Shown: positions 12,397 to 22,506, counted from the stretch's first letter. The stretch is DNA of 64,000 bases from Temnopleurus reevesii (GCA_036244855.1 BQKZ01000138.1:83000-146999); one strand, 5' to 3'. Notes: generated from the letters alone by a model not told the origin. Numbers and translations are program-made.

Positions 12397-15300
12397 AAAA
12401 AAAAATCAAACGTTTGCCATTTCTGGAACAAATCTGTCTTTGTTTTTGTTTGTCAAATCTATGACATCATTGAGTGTAGTATATGGATGTTATCTTGAAT
12501 ATTCTCACAACTTCCTGTTGATGATTTAGGATCGAAATCTCTTTATCATTATTGATGAGAGTGAGTCAGATGACCTAACAGTTTTTAATATCCTATTATT
12601 TTGTTCTCCTATTATGCAGGAAAGAAGCAGAGGAGAAAAGTCTTAGTAAGGCAGCTGCCACACCTAACAAAGTCAGTATACCTACATTCATATTTACTTT
12701 TCATCATAGACACTGACAAAATGCACTTTGGCAAGAATAGAGTTAAGGAGCTAACGATAACAAGTTTTGTGTTCAAGTTGGAACAGATTTACTTGACCAT
12801 CACTTTCAAAATATTTTTTCAAGAGTGAATTAAATGCAATCCATAATTTAAAAAGTAATCATTCTCACAATTATTCAATGGTCTAATGAAATATTTCATG
12901 AGTCAATGCATAATCTTCATGACTATACTCTGGGTATAATTGCAATGAATACATTTTGAATACATTCTGGGCTCCCAGTATTGATATGTACAGGTACTTA
13001 TTACAAAATATCTTAATTACATTTTATTCAGATCAAAAGATAAACCACATCTTTGTAATGATAATGATAATGCCATAAAATGGAAGTTCACATGAAGTAT
13101 TCTTATAAGATTTGACAATATTTTACACAGCTGCCAACCAAAAATTGTATTCTTTGACTATTAAGTTTGGATAGGGAGAAACAAACTCAATAACAGAGTG
13201 CAGCCCCCTGTTAACATGAAGACCTTTTGTTATATAACTATTTTCAATAAAAAATTATATAGATATACCATACAATTTGGCACGAGTGTTACTGTGGACC
13301 AAAGGCATTGGTTGTGATTAATATAGGTCATTAATAGACAATACCAGTGGACATTTTCCATGAAGACACATGTGTAATGCAAATGGGAATGATGATATTC
13401 TGCATTCATAGATCTAGATAAATTCTAGTACTACCTTAACCCTATTTTAACTGGGCTTTTTCAGACCAAGTTTATACTGGGGGGGGTCAATTTGACCCCC
13501 CCCCCTTCATATCTCGGCCGTGGATCGCGCGATCGCCGCAAAATTTTGCACGCTCATAGTGTAGAGTGTAAACTACATGACTGTATAGTTTGATTTTCTG
13601 AAAATTTATGATTTTTATTTTTAATTAATTAATTATGCAAATTTATGCATGAAATCTTATTTTTTGTTCTATTTCACTCATTGAAGCTCCTAGAAAGCTC
13701 ATTTTTGGTATGAATATTCTCCATATTATTCCTCACAATACTACTTGGAAAAAAAATTGGTGTGACAAGGTATTTCTTATGTTTTTTATTGTTTTATGAA
13801 TTTCTGATGTATTTCTGTGTTTTTTCGACCCTTTGTTTTCTATTGTTTTTTGGATGAAATTTATTGCAGAACATTTTTTAAGCATATTTATGCTAAAATG
13901 AATTAATTATAACCCATAAAATTGAAAATAACTACATCTTTATGAATTCAGACTGAAATCCCAATTTACATTGACTTTGTACACAAAATCACGTTTTTGA
14001 GCGATTTGCGGTCTGACATGCATGTACAAAAAGTGGCGCTGCGACATAACCATACGCCCGATTTTCGCGAAAATAGTCTTAAAAGTTGCGCAAGACTTGA
14101 AAGTAAAAAGTCAGCGAGTCTCGCGGTGAAAAAAATTTGCGCGGCGGCGCGATCACAAAATTTGTGGAGGGGGGGTCAAATTGACCCCCCCAGTTGGAAT
14201 AGGGTTAAGAAGCAAAAGACGAAAATAAAATAGTAAAGAATATGACTTTTGGGTGGTCTGCACTAACCAGCTTTGGGCTCGAATAGCTCAGTTGGTAGAG
14301 CATTGGAGAACAGAACCTCCGAAGGTCGCAGGTTCAAATCCTGCTTCAGCCTGTATGTTTAGAAGTGTTGGTTTATTTCATTGATTAGCGTATGATAATA
14401 ACAAGGGCAAATCATTTAATGAAAGTTCCATATGATGGGCACAGTGAGAAACATGAAAAGCTGAATCTTTTTGTTTTGAATTTTTTTTTAATTAATTCTC
14501 CACAAGAAGATAAATTTAACAAACTTATGTCGTTACAAGAGATTTTGAATTATGCAGATATATTTCATAATGTTGCTGTGAATCTAGTTAAACTATATTT
14601 TTTTTTTACAGGTAAGTATATGATCAGAATATATTTTCAGATATCAGCAACCTTCACAAAAATCAGACACTCTAATACGGGGCAACAATATTTCATTCAT
14701 TTGTAATGAAGTACTGCAATAGTCTACCATGCGGTGCGAAACAGATTGCTAAAGATGGTTATTAATCATTCCGGGAAATCTATAGCACACTAGGAACATT
14801 CAACCTGTAAACATATTTAAGGGTTTTCATTCTTATGCAAAAGATGATACAAATTTCAGCATATCATATTCATGATGCTCCGACTTAGGCTGAATGAATT
14901 TACTTTTTTGGTGATTTATTATAGATTTGTTGTTAATAGCAATGTGATATGTAAAGGATGAAAGGTCACTTCATTTTATCATTTTGTAATATATATATGT
15001 GAATGGTTTTCCCCATTTAAAAGATAATAAGTTGTTAACATTGAAGAGCATATCTGAAATTCCGTAAATTGTTTTCAAATGGAATATGTTTCCAATGGAA
15101 TATGTTGTATTAATGAATGTTGGTGCATTCCACAGCCCAAACTGACACAGCGTGAGAAACTGAAACTGAAAATGCAGAAGGCCCTAAACAAACAACGTAA
15201 GTAATTAGAATATAAATATCTACCTCCTGATCTACCTGACACCACATCTGATCCAATCTGGTTTGTATGAATGCAGGAATGGGTTCAAGCTTATTCAGCA

Positions 15301-18300
15301 TGGGTATTTGTATAACCATTCTTTAGTGGAGAAAATATATATTGTTTGCACAAGAGTGTGGCTTTATAACTTGCATTTCAACTATGTTTCCCTAAGTTGT
15401 GTTGTTCCATGTTTGTCTGCTGTTCTTTATTTTAATTTCCTTTTCACTCTTCATGTGTTTCGAAGAAAGGTTCATCTTGTTTGCCCATTTCACAACAACT
15501 TGAGCTCTTAACACGAACAACAGAAACTGTTTGGTGCTTATTGATCTTCTTATAAATTCATACCTTTGGTATTATTTCAACTCACACACTAATCAATTGA
15601 ATTCCCATGTAGATAACACGTAACTATGTATATCCAAAAGGGACATTAAGTTGTGCATTTTTGTACAGGCAACCTATTAGTACACATGTGATTTTATGAA
15701 TAAGACACGTAAATAATCAAATGTGTTTATTCCATTCCATCTATCACAGTTCTCTATCTACCTCCTTCTGTTTCTTGTTATCTTTCTCTCACCATCACTC
15801 AATCTCATAATTAATCATACCTATTTTTCTTCTATTGTGTTTATCCATATTTTGTTATCAATCGTTTTGATATCATGCTGACGTTATGCAAATGCCAACA
15901 TTTGTAATAATAGTTCATCCTTTTGAATGTAACATTGCATCATACTTGGTTCACTTATGAATAATTTTAGTGTTATGCATGGAAATGAGGTATATATTGT
16001 TTCAGGACAAAGATTATACATGAATAGACGATTCTTATATACTTATGGAAAATTTCAATAGAGTTATGTCTTTTACACCACCACCCAAAAATGAATTTCT
16101 TCACAAGTCATTGAAATTCATTTAAATCCAAAAATATGAAATCTGTGTCACTCATATGGAATTTGAAGGAATTTCATCAAGCCATGCACTCACTATTATG
16201 TAATGGACATGACAAAGACATGGTATTGCCCATTTATGTTGAACATGAGTGTGATCGGGGCACCTTGCTCTAATCTCAACTCCATTGTCTTGTATAGCAC
16301 AAATCATATAATCCATTGTAAGCTATGATATATTTATCTCAAACCGAAACAAGAGTTTAAAGCATGCTTTGAATTGCGTAAAGGTGATTAGCCAGTTTGA
16401 AAGACTAGATTAGCTCATTTGTGAATGGATATTGGCTTTTTATAGTCTGTAGCGACTTGTCTCATGCTTGAATTGCAATGTAAATACAAATCTGCAATGA
16501 AATAAATCACCCATTGTGCTCCCATGTATCTTCCATTGCCTCCGTGCTACCTTGCACCGTGCTACCTTGCTATCCGTGCTACCTTGCCTCCTTGCTACCT
16601 TGCTATCCCAGCATAATTGTCTCTTTTCTGGTTTGCTCATTTTTCCTAATCACTTGTGAAAAAAATATATTTTTTGTCTCCTTTTTTAATTCTCATATGA
16701 TTCACTTTGAAAATGTTCTTGCAATGTACATTTACAACCACAAGCTAGATTTTTATACCACTTTCTTACATACAATGCATATATATTTTTCTTCCCACAA
16801 TTGAGTGATATTTACTTATCATACGAGGCTGGATTATATGTATCCAATAAAATGATTATGGATATTAATGGTTCTATTTTTGTTTAAAATTTATGATGTA
16901 ATCTTTCATTATAGTTTTCCAATTATTTGAGAAAGAAGAGTAGGAAAGATAACCGTCTATTTGATATTTCTGACGGAGATTGATTTTCCTAAGGATTTAA
17001 TTAAAATCGTATTTCTGAAGATAGGAAATATACCAGTGGTTATGAAGTATTCTACATGCTATTCTCATTTTCACTTTATTTTGAAGTCATTAACTAGAGA
17101 ATATGGATTGCCCGTTCATTTTTCCATGTTTAATCATAGATCTGCATTGTAATTTAATACTTTATCTAATCTTTCCAACAGATAAAGCTGATAAGATCAA
17201 AGAATATAAGAAGAAAAACACAAAGATTCTTGAACAAGAGGTAAGCTTTTTTTTCTTTCATTACTTTTCTATTTGTTTCTGAGAAACGATGCTTCATAAA
17301 GCTGTGCGTAGATCTCTGCAAGACTGTACAAACGACTGGTGATCCCTTTTTCAGTGCGATTCAGTGTCAGAATTTCACATAACATGGAGTGAAAGAAAGG
17401 ATCACCAGTCGGTAGTACAGTCGTACATATATCTATGCAAAGTTTTATAAAACAGGACCCAGGATTTTTAAAATTGCAGAATATATAAAGATCAGCAATT
17501 TACAATATCCCATTGCAAGTTGATTTCGCTTGTCCTAGCTTTTGTTATTTTTATTGAAGATTTTAAAAATTAGGATAAGACATCAATGCTAATGTAATAT
17601 GATAACTGAGCTGACACCGGCAATGTAGAGCTGGCTTTCTATTCGTTTCCACTGCATTGCCTTTATGTCTACTGGGGAGGGTTCTGCAAGTTTATATTTT
17701 TGAAAATTGTCATGAGAATATTGTCAAGGGCATGGATATTAATAGAAAAAAGGGGATTTGGAGAAGAGTTGCTCATCTAACTTATTTTAATTTCCTGACA
17801 GGATATATGCTTCACCTCATTCTTCCATCACATTGATATATTTACAGCATTGAATAAAATTAGATTCTTAATTATGTCCATTATCTGATATATATATGCC
17901 ACTTTTGTAGAATGATTTATGTTACATCCCTCCAACTGCTATTGTTATTTTTTTTTTTTTTATTCCTTATCCACTGTAGGATAGAGACAATGAACTCCGA
18001 GAGCAAGCCCGGAAGATGAGGATGAGAGAACGAGAGAAGAGAGAGAAGGAAAGAGAGGAGCGTGGTTGGAGACGATCCAAATCACGTTCCAGATCAAGGA
18101 GTCGTTCTTATTCCCCACCACCAAGACGCAGTAGGGCCATTTGTCTTCTTTGTAATTCCATTCTAAGTTGGCAACACGAAGAGTCCCTCACTGGCATAAA
18201 AACATTTTTAATTAAATGTGTTAAGGATGTGCTATGGGAATACAGCTAAAAGCTTTTTAATTTAGACAGACTGGTTAAAGAAATTTAAACAAAATCAAAA

Positions 18301-19005
18301 TACTTACACATTGTTGTATTGATCCTTCTTGTAAATTTGGTTGTTCGATTATGCACAACACTTGATTGGTTCAAAGTATCTATTTCATTTTTTTTTAATT
18401 CTGCCCTGCACCGCTGTTGGCTATGCATTTTACAACTTTTTTTCACTCTTTTTCTCAATTCTCCAGATTCAAGACTAAAAATAAACATCAGAAGAGGAAA
18501 AATTTGTTGCTAGACATTTTACCCAATTATTTTAGAATTTGGCAGGCATTATTCAACTGGTCACTCAATCCACAATTTTTTTCAAAATTATATTTCACTT
18601 TGTCGTTATGATTGCAATTCTAAAATGTTTTTGATGGGTTTTTTTTTCTAAGGGGGTGTGGCTAGAAACTTACAATAAATTGCAAGTAGCAGTTGATCAG
18701 CACTTGCCAAGCAAATTAATTATTTGTGAAGGGTGAAGATCATGCATGAATAAGAATACGCTTATTTAATTGCAACTGATTTGCAGTTGATTTATAATTG
18801 ATCGCAAGTTTCTTGGAGCACCCCCTAAATCAGACAAGACACAAATTAACACCCTCTATTGTTTTTTCTTCCTTCCACTCTCTTTTTAGGTTACCATCAT
18901 TCCCCTCCTTCCAGGTCCAAATACAGAGATTCAAGAAGCAGATCCAGTTCCAGATCTAGGTCCAGATCTCGATCTAGGTCTCCAATATCACATTATAGGT
19001 ATTAG
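2985..19005 (+). CDS. CLASRP: CLASRP (SWAP2/SFRS16) splicing regulator orthologue, 15 coding exons, 679 aa
   Basis: Joined exons: 2985-3083, 5280-5377, 5852-6024, 6617-6701, 8072-8217, 9013-9109, 9369-9447, 10407-10489, 10833-11135, 11859-12296, 12620-12671, 15136-15196, 17182-17240, 17980-18130, 18890-19005. They total 2040 nt, and every junction is GT-AG and in frame. The protein starts MWHEARRQERLIRGMMVDY and contains NYERYR at residues 109-114, the DRY-EERY hallmark of the Suppressor-of-white-apricot-like family. An acidic Asp/Glu/Ser stretch lies near 180-195 and VTFITSFGG in exon 9. A long Arg-Ser domain spans about 388-534, followed by LTQREKLKLKMQKALNKQ and a C-terminal RS tail. Human CLASRP (about 674 aa, from memory) has the same order and nearly the same length. 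Known role of the family: a nuclear RS protein that binds CLK kinases and influences alternative splicing. The start Met matches the family N-terminus exactly. Untranslated exons were not determined. Confidence 0.95.
3289..3538. repeat. Direct repeat of about 55 bp flanking a gap N
   Basis: The stretch AAACTTTAGGCCTATTTATT plus following bases through ATAGTTACATGCA occurs at about 3301-3344 and again at 3494-3538. A single N at 3387 lies between the copies. It sits in CLASRP intron 1. It may be a real small duplication or an assembly overlap that failed to merge. Confidence 0.75.
3546..3697 (+). mobile_element. MITE, GTAGTTTAGGTCCC family, copy 1
   Basis: Inverted ends: GTAGTTTAGGTCCCC near 3556 and GGGGGGACCTAAAGTAC near 3673. 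Homology with the inverted copy at 19447-19600 extends out to GGCTTA... and ...GATATCGCC, which fixes the approximate limits. No open frame. Confidence 0.7.
5280..5377 (+). CDS. CLASRP: CLASRP coding exon 2
   Basis: Encodes KLDPTQFLRIHAQSSKIHLD and following residues (34-66). The acceptor is TTATTTCAG and the donor GTATGT. It ends after two bases of a Met codon that exon 3 completes. It matches the family segment after EYYEKI. Confidence 0.93.
5852..6024 (+). CDS. CLASRP: CLASRP coding exon 3
   Basis: Encodes MPWQGDSSHMIDRFDVRAHL and continues through EEQKCNYERYRTLVHNDHAG (residues 66-124), the core of the DRY-EERY domain. The acceptor is CCATGCAG and the donor GTATGT. The family residues IDRFDVRAHLD and NYERYR are intact. 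Confidence 0.95.
6617..6701 (+). CDS. CLASRP: CLASRP coding exon 4
   Basis: Encodes IEEQCLHHIYVEEMFPDVQK and RPGDEKEK (about residues 124-151), the end of the conserved N-terminal region. The acceptor is CCTGACAG and the donor GTGAGT. Found through phase continuity and similarity to the family segment EEQCLYQIYIDELYGG. Confidence 0.92.
6789..6978. mobile_element. Decayed GGGGGTG-family MITE
   Basis: Starts GGTGATGTTGCTAGAAACTTGCG and ends CTAGCAACG. The middle carries ACGCATGAAACAATGATTTT, as in the better copies at 22548 and 31184. The ends have drifted, so limits are approximate. Confidence 0.5.
7014..7197. mobile_element. GGGGGTG-family MITE
   Basis: Left end TAA/GGGGATGTTGTTC, right end ACAACAACCCC/TTA. 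The inner part has ATTGATCGCAAGTTGCAGTT near the left and ATTTGCGATCAATTGCAACT near the right, giving a long imperfect inverted repeat. No coding capacity. Confidence 0.75.
7717..7895. mobile_element. GGGGGTG-family MITE
   Basis: Left end TTA/GGGGGTGTTGCTAGAAAGTTGCA; right end TTTTCGAGCAATAGCCC followed by ATAA. Shares GATCAACTGCAACTTGC with the other copies. It is the third copy within CLASRP intron 4. Confidence 0.7.
8072..8217 (+). CDS. CLASRP: CLASRP coding exon 5 (acidic)
   Basis: Encodes LSAVKAAIGFTYDEGESSGD, then a Lys/Glu/Asp-Ser acidic tract ending in SFSEIDL (about residues 152-200). The motif GFTYDE corresponds to GYTYED in vertebrates. The donor GTGAGC lies inside a longer open frame that continues to 8255 by chance. 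Confidence 0.92.
9013..9109 (+). CDS. CLASRP: CLASRP coding exon 6
   Basis: Encodes DVVIDVEDLTKENKTQLNVI and GEKYGMAPEAFVK (about residues 201-232). This is the counterpart of the vertebrate VDVDELN...YGMADGDFVRML segment. The acceptor follows a T-rich tract (TTTTAG) and the donor is GTAAGT. Confidence 0.93.
9369..9447 (+). CDS. CLASRP: CLASRP coding exon 7
   Basis: Encodes MLEKEKVEADDMRRAKEDEE and EKAMFS (about residues 233-259), a charged helical region with coiled-coil character. The acceptor is GTTTCAG and the donor GTGAGT in phase 0. Confidence 0.93.
9537..10102. mobile_element. Decayed relative of the piggyBac-like element
   Basis: Shares the order and wording of several blocks with 13440-14204, for example GATCGCC-CAAAA-TTTGCA, TTATGC(T/A)AAT, CTAGAAAGC and CATTCCTTACAATTCTAC. 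It ends TTTAGGGTTAA. The left end is lost or unclear. Confidence 0.5.
10407..10489 (+). CDS. CLASRP: CLASRP coding exon 8
   Basis: Encodes GRKSRRERRAIIERKLRERK and SAGNSPPS (about residues 260-287), a very basic helix matching GRRSRRQRREFREKRLRGRK in the vertebrate protein. It may act as a nuclear localisation signal. The donor GTAGGC is weaker than consensus. Confidence 0.92.
10833..11135 (+). CDS. CLASRP: CLASRP coding exon 9
   Basis: Encodes SYAARGSPTYDPYPGKSYSG through KVTFITSFGGDEDEDD to a Ser-rich end (residues 287-387). The family motif ITFITSFGG is present. The donor must be GTCGGT at 11136, because only this site keeps frame with exon 10. C at +3 makes it a weak donor. The open frame running on to 11187 is intronic. 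Confidence 0.88.
11859..12296 (+). CDS. CLASRP: CLASRP coding exon 10, RS domain
   Basis: Encodes the main Arg-Ser domain (residues 388-534), with long runs of RSRS and RSRSRD blocks, ending in NTLSSL. RS domains mediate protein contacts in the spliceosome and are phosphorylated by CLK/SRPK kinases. The exon is 438 nt (divisible by three) with the same phase on both sides, so it can be skipped without a frameshift. Open frames in the other readings of this stretch are codon-bias shadows. Confidence 0.93.
12366..12406. repeat. (C)n(A)n compound homopolymer
   Basis: About 21 C followed directly by about 19 A, in CLASRP intron 10. The same C/A or T/G junction type recurs elsewhere in the window. 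Confidence 0.95.
12620..12671 (+). CDS. CLASRP: CLASRP coding exon 11 (52 nt)
   Basis: Encodes KEAEEKSLSKAAATPNK (about residues 535-551), a Lys/Ala/Glu linker. Acceptor ATTATGCAG; donor GTCAGT, weak because of C at +3. The exon is needed to bring exon 12 into phase 0. The vertebrate linker here is poorly conserved, so support rests on splice sites and phase. Confidence 0.8.
13440..14204. mobile_element. piggyBac-like non-autonomous element, TTAA-flanked
   Basis: A 765-bp element with TTAA on both sides (13436-13439 and 14205-14208). Terminal inverted repeats are CCCTATTTTAACTGGG on the left and CCCAGTTGGAATAGGG on the right. TTAA target sites and CCC...GGG ends are the signature of piggyBac elements. 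No transposase frame remains. Each end also carries an internal G-tract palindrome (GGGGGTCAA-TTGACCCCC). Confidence 0.85.
14277..14353 (+). pseudogene. Degenerate tRNA or tRNA-derived repeat head
   Basis: Good A box (TAGCTCAGTTGGTAGAGC) with a 4-bp D stem, and a perfect T arm (GCAGG/TTCAAAT/CCTGC). The acceptor arm pairs over 7 bp (GGCT-GAA with TTCAGCC) only if one C is bulged out. The anticodon stem is TTGGAG/CTCCGA, but the loop has 8 bases (AACAGAAC) instead of 7, so no normal anticodon can be assigned. It is most likely a tRNA pseudogene or the head of a SINE whose body is lost. Confidence 0.7.
15136..15196 (+). CDS. CLASRP: CLASRP coding exon 12
   Basis: Encodes PKLTQREKLKLKMQKALNKQ, nearly identical to the vertebrate PKLTPQEKLKLRMQKALNRQ. 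The acceptor is ATTCCACAG and the donor GTAAGT. Confidence 0.95.
16536..16608. repeat. Short minisatellite, CCGTGCTACCTTGC-type units
   Basis: About five imperfect copies of (C/T)CGTGCTACCTTGC or CTTGCTACCTTGC in tandem, within CLASRP intron 12. Confidence 0.8.
17182..17240 (+). CDS. CLASRP: CLASRP coding exon 13
   Basis: Encodes HKADKIKEYKKKNTKILEQE (residues 572-591), matching the FKADKKAAQEKMIQQE helix of vertebrates. The acceptor is TTCCAACAG and the donor GTAAGC in phase 0. Confidence 0.93.
17291..17453. mobile_element. Foldback element with terminal inverted repeats of about 60 bp
   Basis: The left arm runs from GCTTCATAAAGC through ACGACTGGTGATCC. The right arm runs from GGATCACCAGTCGGTAGTAC to GTTTTATAAAAC. 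The arms match over about 60 bp with scattered differences. No coding capacity and no clear target duplication. Confidence 0.7.
17980..18130 (+). CDS. CLASRP: CLASRP coding exon 14
   Basis: Encodes DRDNELREQARKMRMREREK and a further Arg/Glu helix, then an RS-rich piece ending SPPPRR (residues 592-642). The acceptor is CACTGTAG after a long T tract. The donor GTAGGG is weak. Reading through would add non-RS residues and a stop at 18249. Confidence 0.92.
18652..18825. mobile_element. GGGGGTG-family MITE with TAA duplication
   Basis: Ends GGGGGTGTGGCTAGAAACTT and AAGTTTCTTGGAGCACCCCC. TAA stands on both sides (18649-18651 and 18826-18828). It lies in the last CLASRP intron, close to the acceptor of exon 15. 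Confidence 0.8.
18890..19005 (+). CDS. CLASRP: CLASRP terminal coding exon 15
   Basis: Encodes SYHHSPPSRSKYRDSRSRSS, further RS repeats, then SPISHYRY and a TAG stop. Vertebrate CLASRP ends SRSPHYRH, so the C-terminus is confidently placed. I saw no AATAAA in roughly the first kilobase downstream; an ATTAAA lies near 20343 and an AATAAA near 21889, so the 3' UTR end is undetermined. Confidence 0.93.
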
Positions 19006-19446
19006 TAATCAATGCAGAGTCTTAGTAATTTGGACCAATATGTGAACATCATGAAGATCCGAGATCAGGCCTGATCCTAGATTCAGACACGGGTCTTGGT
19101 CTGGGTGTAGGCCATCATTGTCTTGTAGGTATTAGTATACAGTGCTGAGCTATCAGTATTGAGGTATGATGTCCAGAAGACCTCTGTGATACAAGAGTTA
19201 GATGTCTCAGGAGATATCCAGGATCTCTCAACAGGCAGAAAATCCATCAGGAATATGTGAAAAATAAGGACTAAAAGAGACTACAGAAGAAACTTGCTCT
19301 AATAGAGTTAAATAGGGTGGGGAGGCGAAGATTGCGAGAGATGAGAGAGTGAGTGTGAGAGACAGAGAAAAAGAGTAAAAAGTAGCGAATATGCAAAGAG
19401 AGCAAGTATTTCGGTGTTTAAAAAAAGGACTGTTTCTTTATACAAT

Positions 19447-19600
19447 GGGCGATATCATAATTTAGGTCCCTCCTCAATGAGAGTGCATGCATTTCTTTAC
19501 ACATAAGTCTATGGCGGTGGATTGAGGTCCCCTCTGCATGCACTGGATAAAGCGATACTGTGCAAAGTGAATGCTGGGGACTTAAACTACGGTAAAGCCC
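19447..19600 (-). mobile_element. MITE, GTAGTTTAGGTCCC family, copy 2 (inverted)
   Basis: Reverse-complement relative of 3546-3697. It shares CGATATC near the left end and GAATGCTGGGGACTTAAACT near the right. In between are the shared blocks GCGGTGGATTGAGGTCCCC and TTTCTTTACACA. Confidence 0.7.
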
Positions 19601-22506
19601 TTACAATGTACAAATTTGAACATGTTCAAAGGTCTTCATAATTGATGTGTGATCATCTAATCACCAATATAGTGTGTAATTCTATGGTGTATAATTCTGT
19701 TGTCATAAAGCCTTCGTCATAGTGTCCACATGTCTATTAGTATGACGCAATCAGAGTTATGTTTCATACAGTTGTTTCTAGATTTACACATGACTGGTAA
19801 GCCTTTCTTGCCCTCTATTTTTGGCCTCTCTGTCATTTAGGGCCACCAGTCAAGCGTACCTCTACACATATTTGTATGAAACATAAAAAAAGGTCACCAT
19901 CTGAATTTTAAGCAAATAGTTGGAAACTCCCAGAGTCACAAAAATGGCAAGATGTAAAGTAATTGACTGAAATCTCTCAAAAAGAAAAAAAGAAAGCAAA
20001 CAAGCAATTTTTCTGATGGTTGATAGCTGGTCACACAAGAATCATGAAGACTGCCAGGTAAGTAGTAGATAGTTGTAAGTGTCTTTTGAGGAATGGAACT
20101 TATTTACAGAATAGCATGAATTTACAATGTTATGTATTCTGCAACAAATGTATGCTGTACATAGAGATGCTTATTAACAGTATTTAATGCCGAAGGAAAG
20201 CAAAAGCGTAATGGCAAATTTTTGGTGAAATAAGTATACTGTTCATTTGTAAATTTAGATGAATATTCATGTAAACATATGCATCAATGTACATTTTACA
20301 TCATTATTACATAAAAATTATATTCTTTAGACAAAACAAACAATTAAATCCCTTTATTTGAAAATAACAAATTGTTAACAAATGGGTTTCATTTTTTAAA
20401 AATACATAGATTTTTTTATCATCAGCTATCTGCCCAGAGGTTATGTTAAAATTAAGATTATCCAATGACTTATGCATGAGGAAGCACACATTACTCGCCA
20501 GACTTTTCCCGTCAATTTTTGACATTTTCCATGATCAATTTCGAAAAGGATATTTTTGAGGGAAAACATTCTTTTTAAATGATGTCTGTCAGAAATATTC
20601 CATCAAATGAAAGAGATTTTCTTTAAATCGTACCAATATATATTTCCAATCCAGTAGAATGTCAGGATTATGGGGGATTGGACTAAAGATAAAAGCAAGT
20701 TCAATTTAATAAGTTCAGCAATCAAATTACACAACAACTATTGTCACTTTTGAAAAGTGTAATTTTCAATTTTAAGTGCATTTAATCATGCATAACATAT
20801 TGGACCATATTGATTTTTTGTATGCATGCCAGCAAGAGAATTGACAAACCCTTACTTTCAAACTTTGTTTCAAGAAAACCCTTTGTTGAAAGTTATGTTA
20901 CTTTGAAAAAGGAGGTACAGGGGAATTACTTATGGGGCTGTATTAGATTCAGACATACTTAAGCAGCTGTAGAGCATTCAATGTTAAGATACAGTTTTCA
21001 ATTCGATTACTGTATTTGAGAAGAAGTACTTATATGACATGTAGGAGAGCAACTGAAGAAGACTTCTGATGCTTGTTTGTTAATTTGTTAATCCCTGATA
21101 GAAAGAGCTTTCCAAGAAATGTTTCTATATTTTTGTCCCATGAATCTTATTATGTTGGGTTTCCACTGTAATTTTGTCCAGCTTGTTTCGTATACTGTAT
21201 GCTAAGTCATATAGTCTTCCAGTTGTTATAATGGAAATTTCACATGAGATAAGGACACAGAATGTCATTTGACCAGCAGAATGTAATATCAGTAGTCTTA
21301 TTCAAGTCACTTTTATTCCAGTTTCTTGGTCCTGATTCAGTCTGTAGCCCAATATTTCATCTTTCCTTTGTCACTGGGCTTTAAGTCAATTCAAACAAAA
21401 ATCTTAAGAAAGTGAGCAAATAATTATGATTGATGTTGGGGACGGGACAAATTTTAACTTTTCAAAGGAATGTGGATGTTATGTAGCTGACTTTCTGAAT
21501 GGCTGCACTATAATGAAATGTAATGGAAATGTTCACAATGCTACTTATATGATGCTTGAACCACGCTATACATTATGTAACCTGTGCTGTATACAGGGCA
21601 TTAGATCTTTAATAACATTGATAAGAGGTTTTGTATTTTGGTCTTCCTCAAATGGGTTTTGCTTATAGTCATACTAAAAAGTGGCTTTGGAATACCAGGT
21701 ATAGGAGACTTATAAGGTTTTTGTTTTGAGAATCTCTCACAATTTACTTGAGCGAATTTCAAAAGCACATACAAGTACTTTTTATTCTTTGAGATTGGGA
21801 CATCTGGAGAAATATGAAATATGGTCAACTCTGCCCAAGTTGAAAACCTATGAAGCAAATAATGGTTTAATGCTGGGTAAAAAAAAATAATAAATGAAAG
21901 GATTATCATATTTTTAAGTCTACAGTGATTCAACATGGGTAGAGCTAATTGTATTAAATTTCCATCAGACTTTCTAATAAACTAGGAATGTGGGAAGTGG
22001 AAAATGTCGAGATGAGTTGTTTTGAAACTGTTCTTTAATAGATAGTAAATGTCAATTTGAATTTTATTTATTTACAGGTCAAATGCTTAAATATTGAAGT
22101 TTTTAATAGCTCAACTCATCCTCGTTGGTAGTTTTAAATTGAAAGTCAATTATCAGTATGAGGGAGAAGTATTTTTGTCAATGATTTGTGTATGCAAATG
22201 AATCTGTACACCTGTGTGTGCATAGACAATGTATTTATGTTGTTGCAAAAGTACTGATTGATACAGCTTATGTTTATTCAATGGTCAAGATAGAAAGCAG
22301 AATTAAATAATGATATTTTGAATTCTCAGTTAGGATTTTGTTTTCAAGTACAGGCATGTATAATTTATATTGTTTTATTTCCCACACAGAGCAGTATGAG
22401 CATTAATGATATGCTTGTAATAAAGCATGACAAATATCTACTTGATATTCATGGATTTGTTATCATTTGGTATTTATTTACAGCAATGTCTTGCCAGGTA
22501 ATGCAG

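Larger units (their letters stand above)
3084..18889. other. Contents of the CLASRP introns
   Basis: Fourteen introns of about 0.25 to 2.5 kb. Intron 1 holds a gap N at 3387 between direct repeats and a MITE (3546-3697). Intron 4 carries three related GGGGGTG-type elements (6789-7895). Intron 7 has a decayed piggyBac-like copy (9537-10102). Intron 10 has a (C)n(A)n junction at 12366-12406. Intron 11 has a piggyBac-like element and a degenerate tRNA. Intron 12 has a CCGTGCTACCTTGC minisatellite. Intron 13 has a long-TIR element. Intron 14 has another GGGGGTG element. No other coding signal was seen in them. Confidence 0.7.

Noticed and set aside
14277..14353. Functional tRNA gene
   Set aside because: The bulge in the acceptor stem and an 8-base anticodon loop prevent assigning an anticodon. 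Kept as a pseudogene or SINE head.
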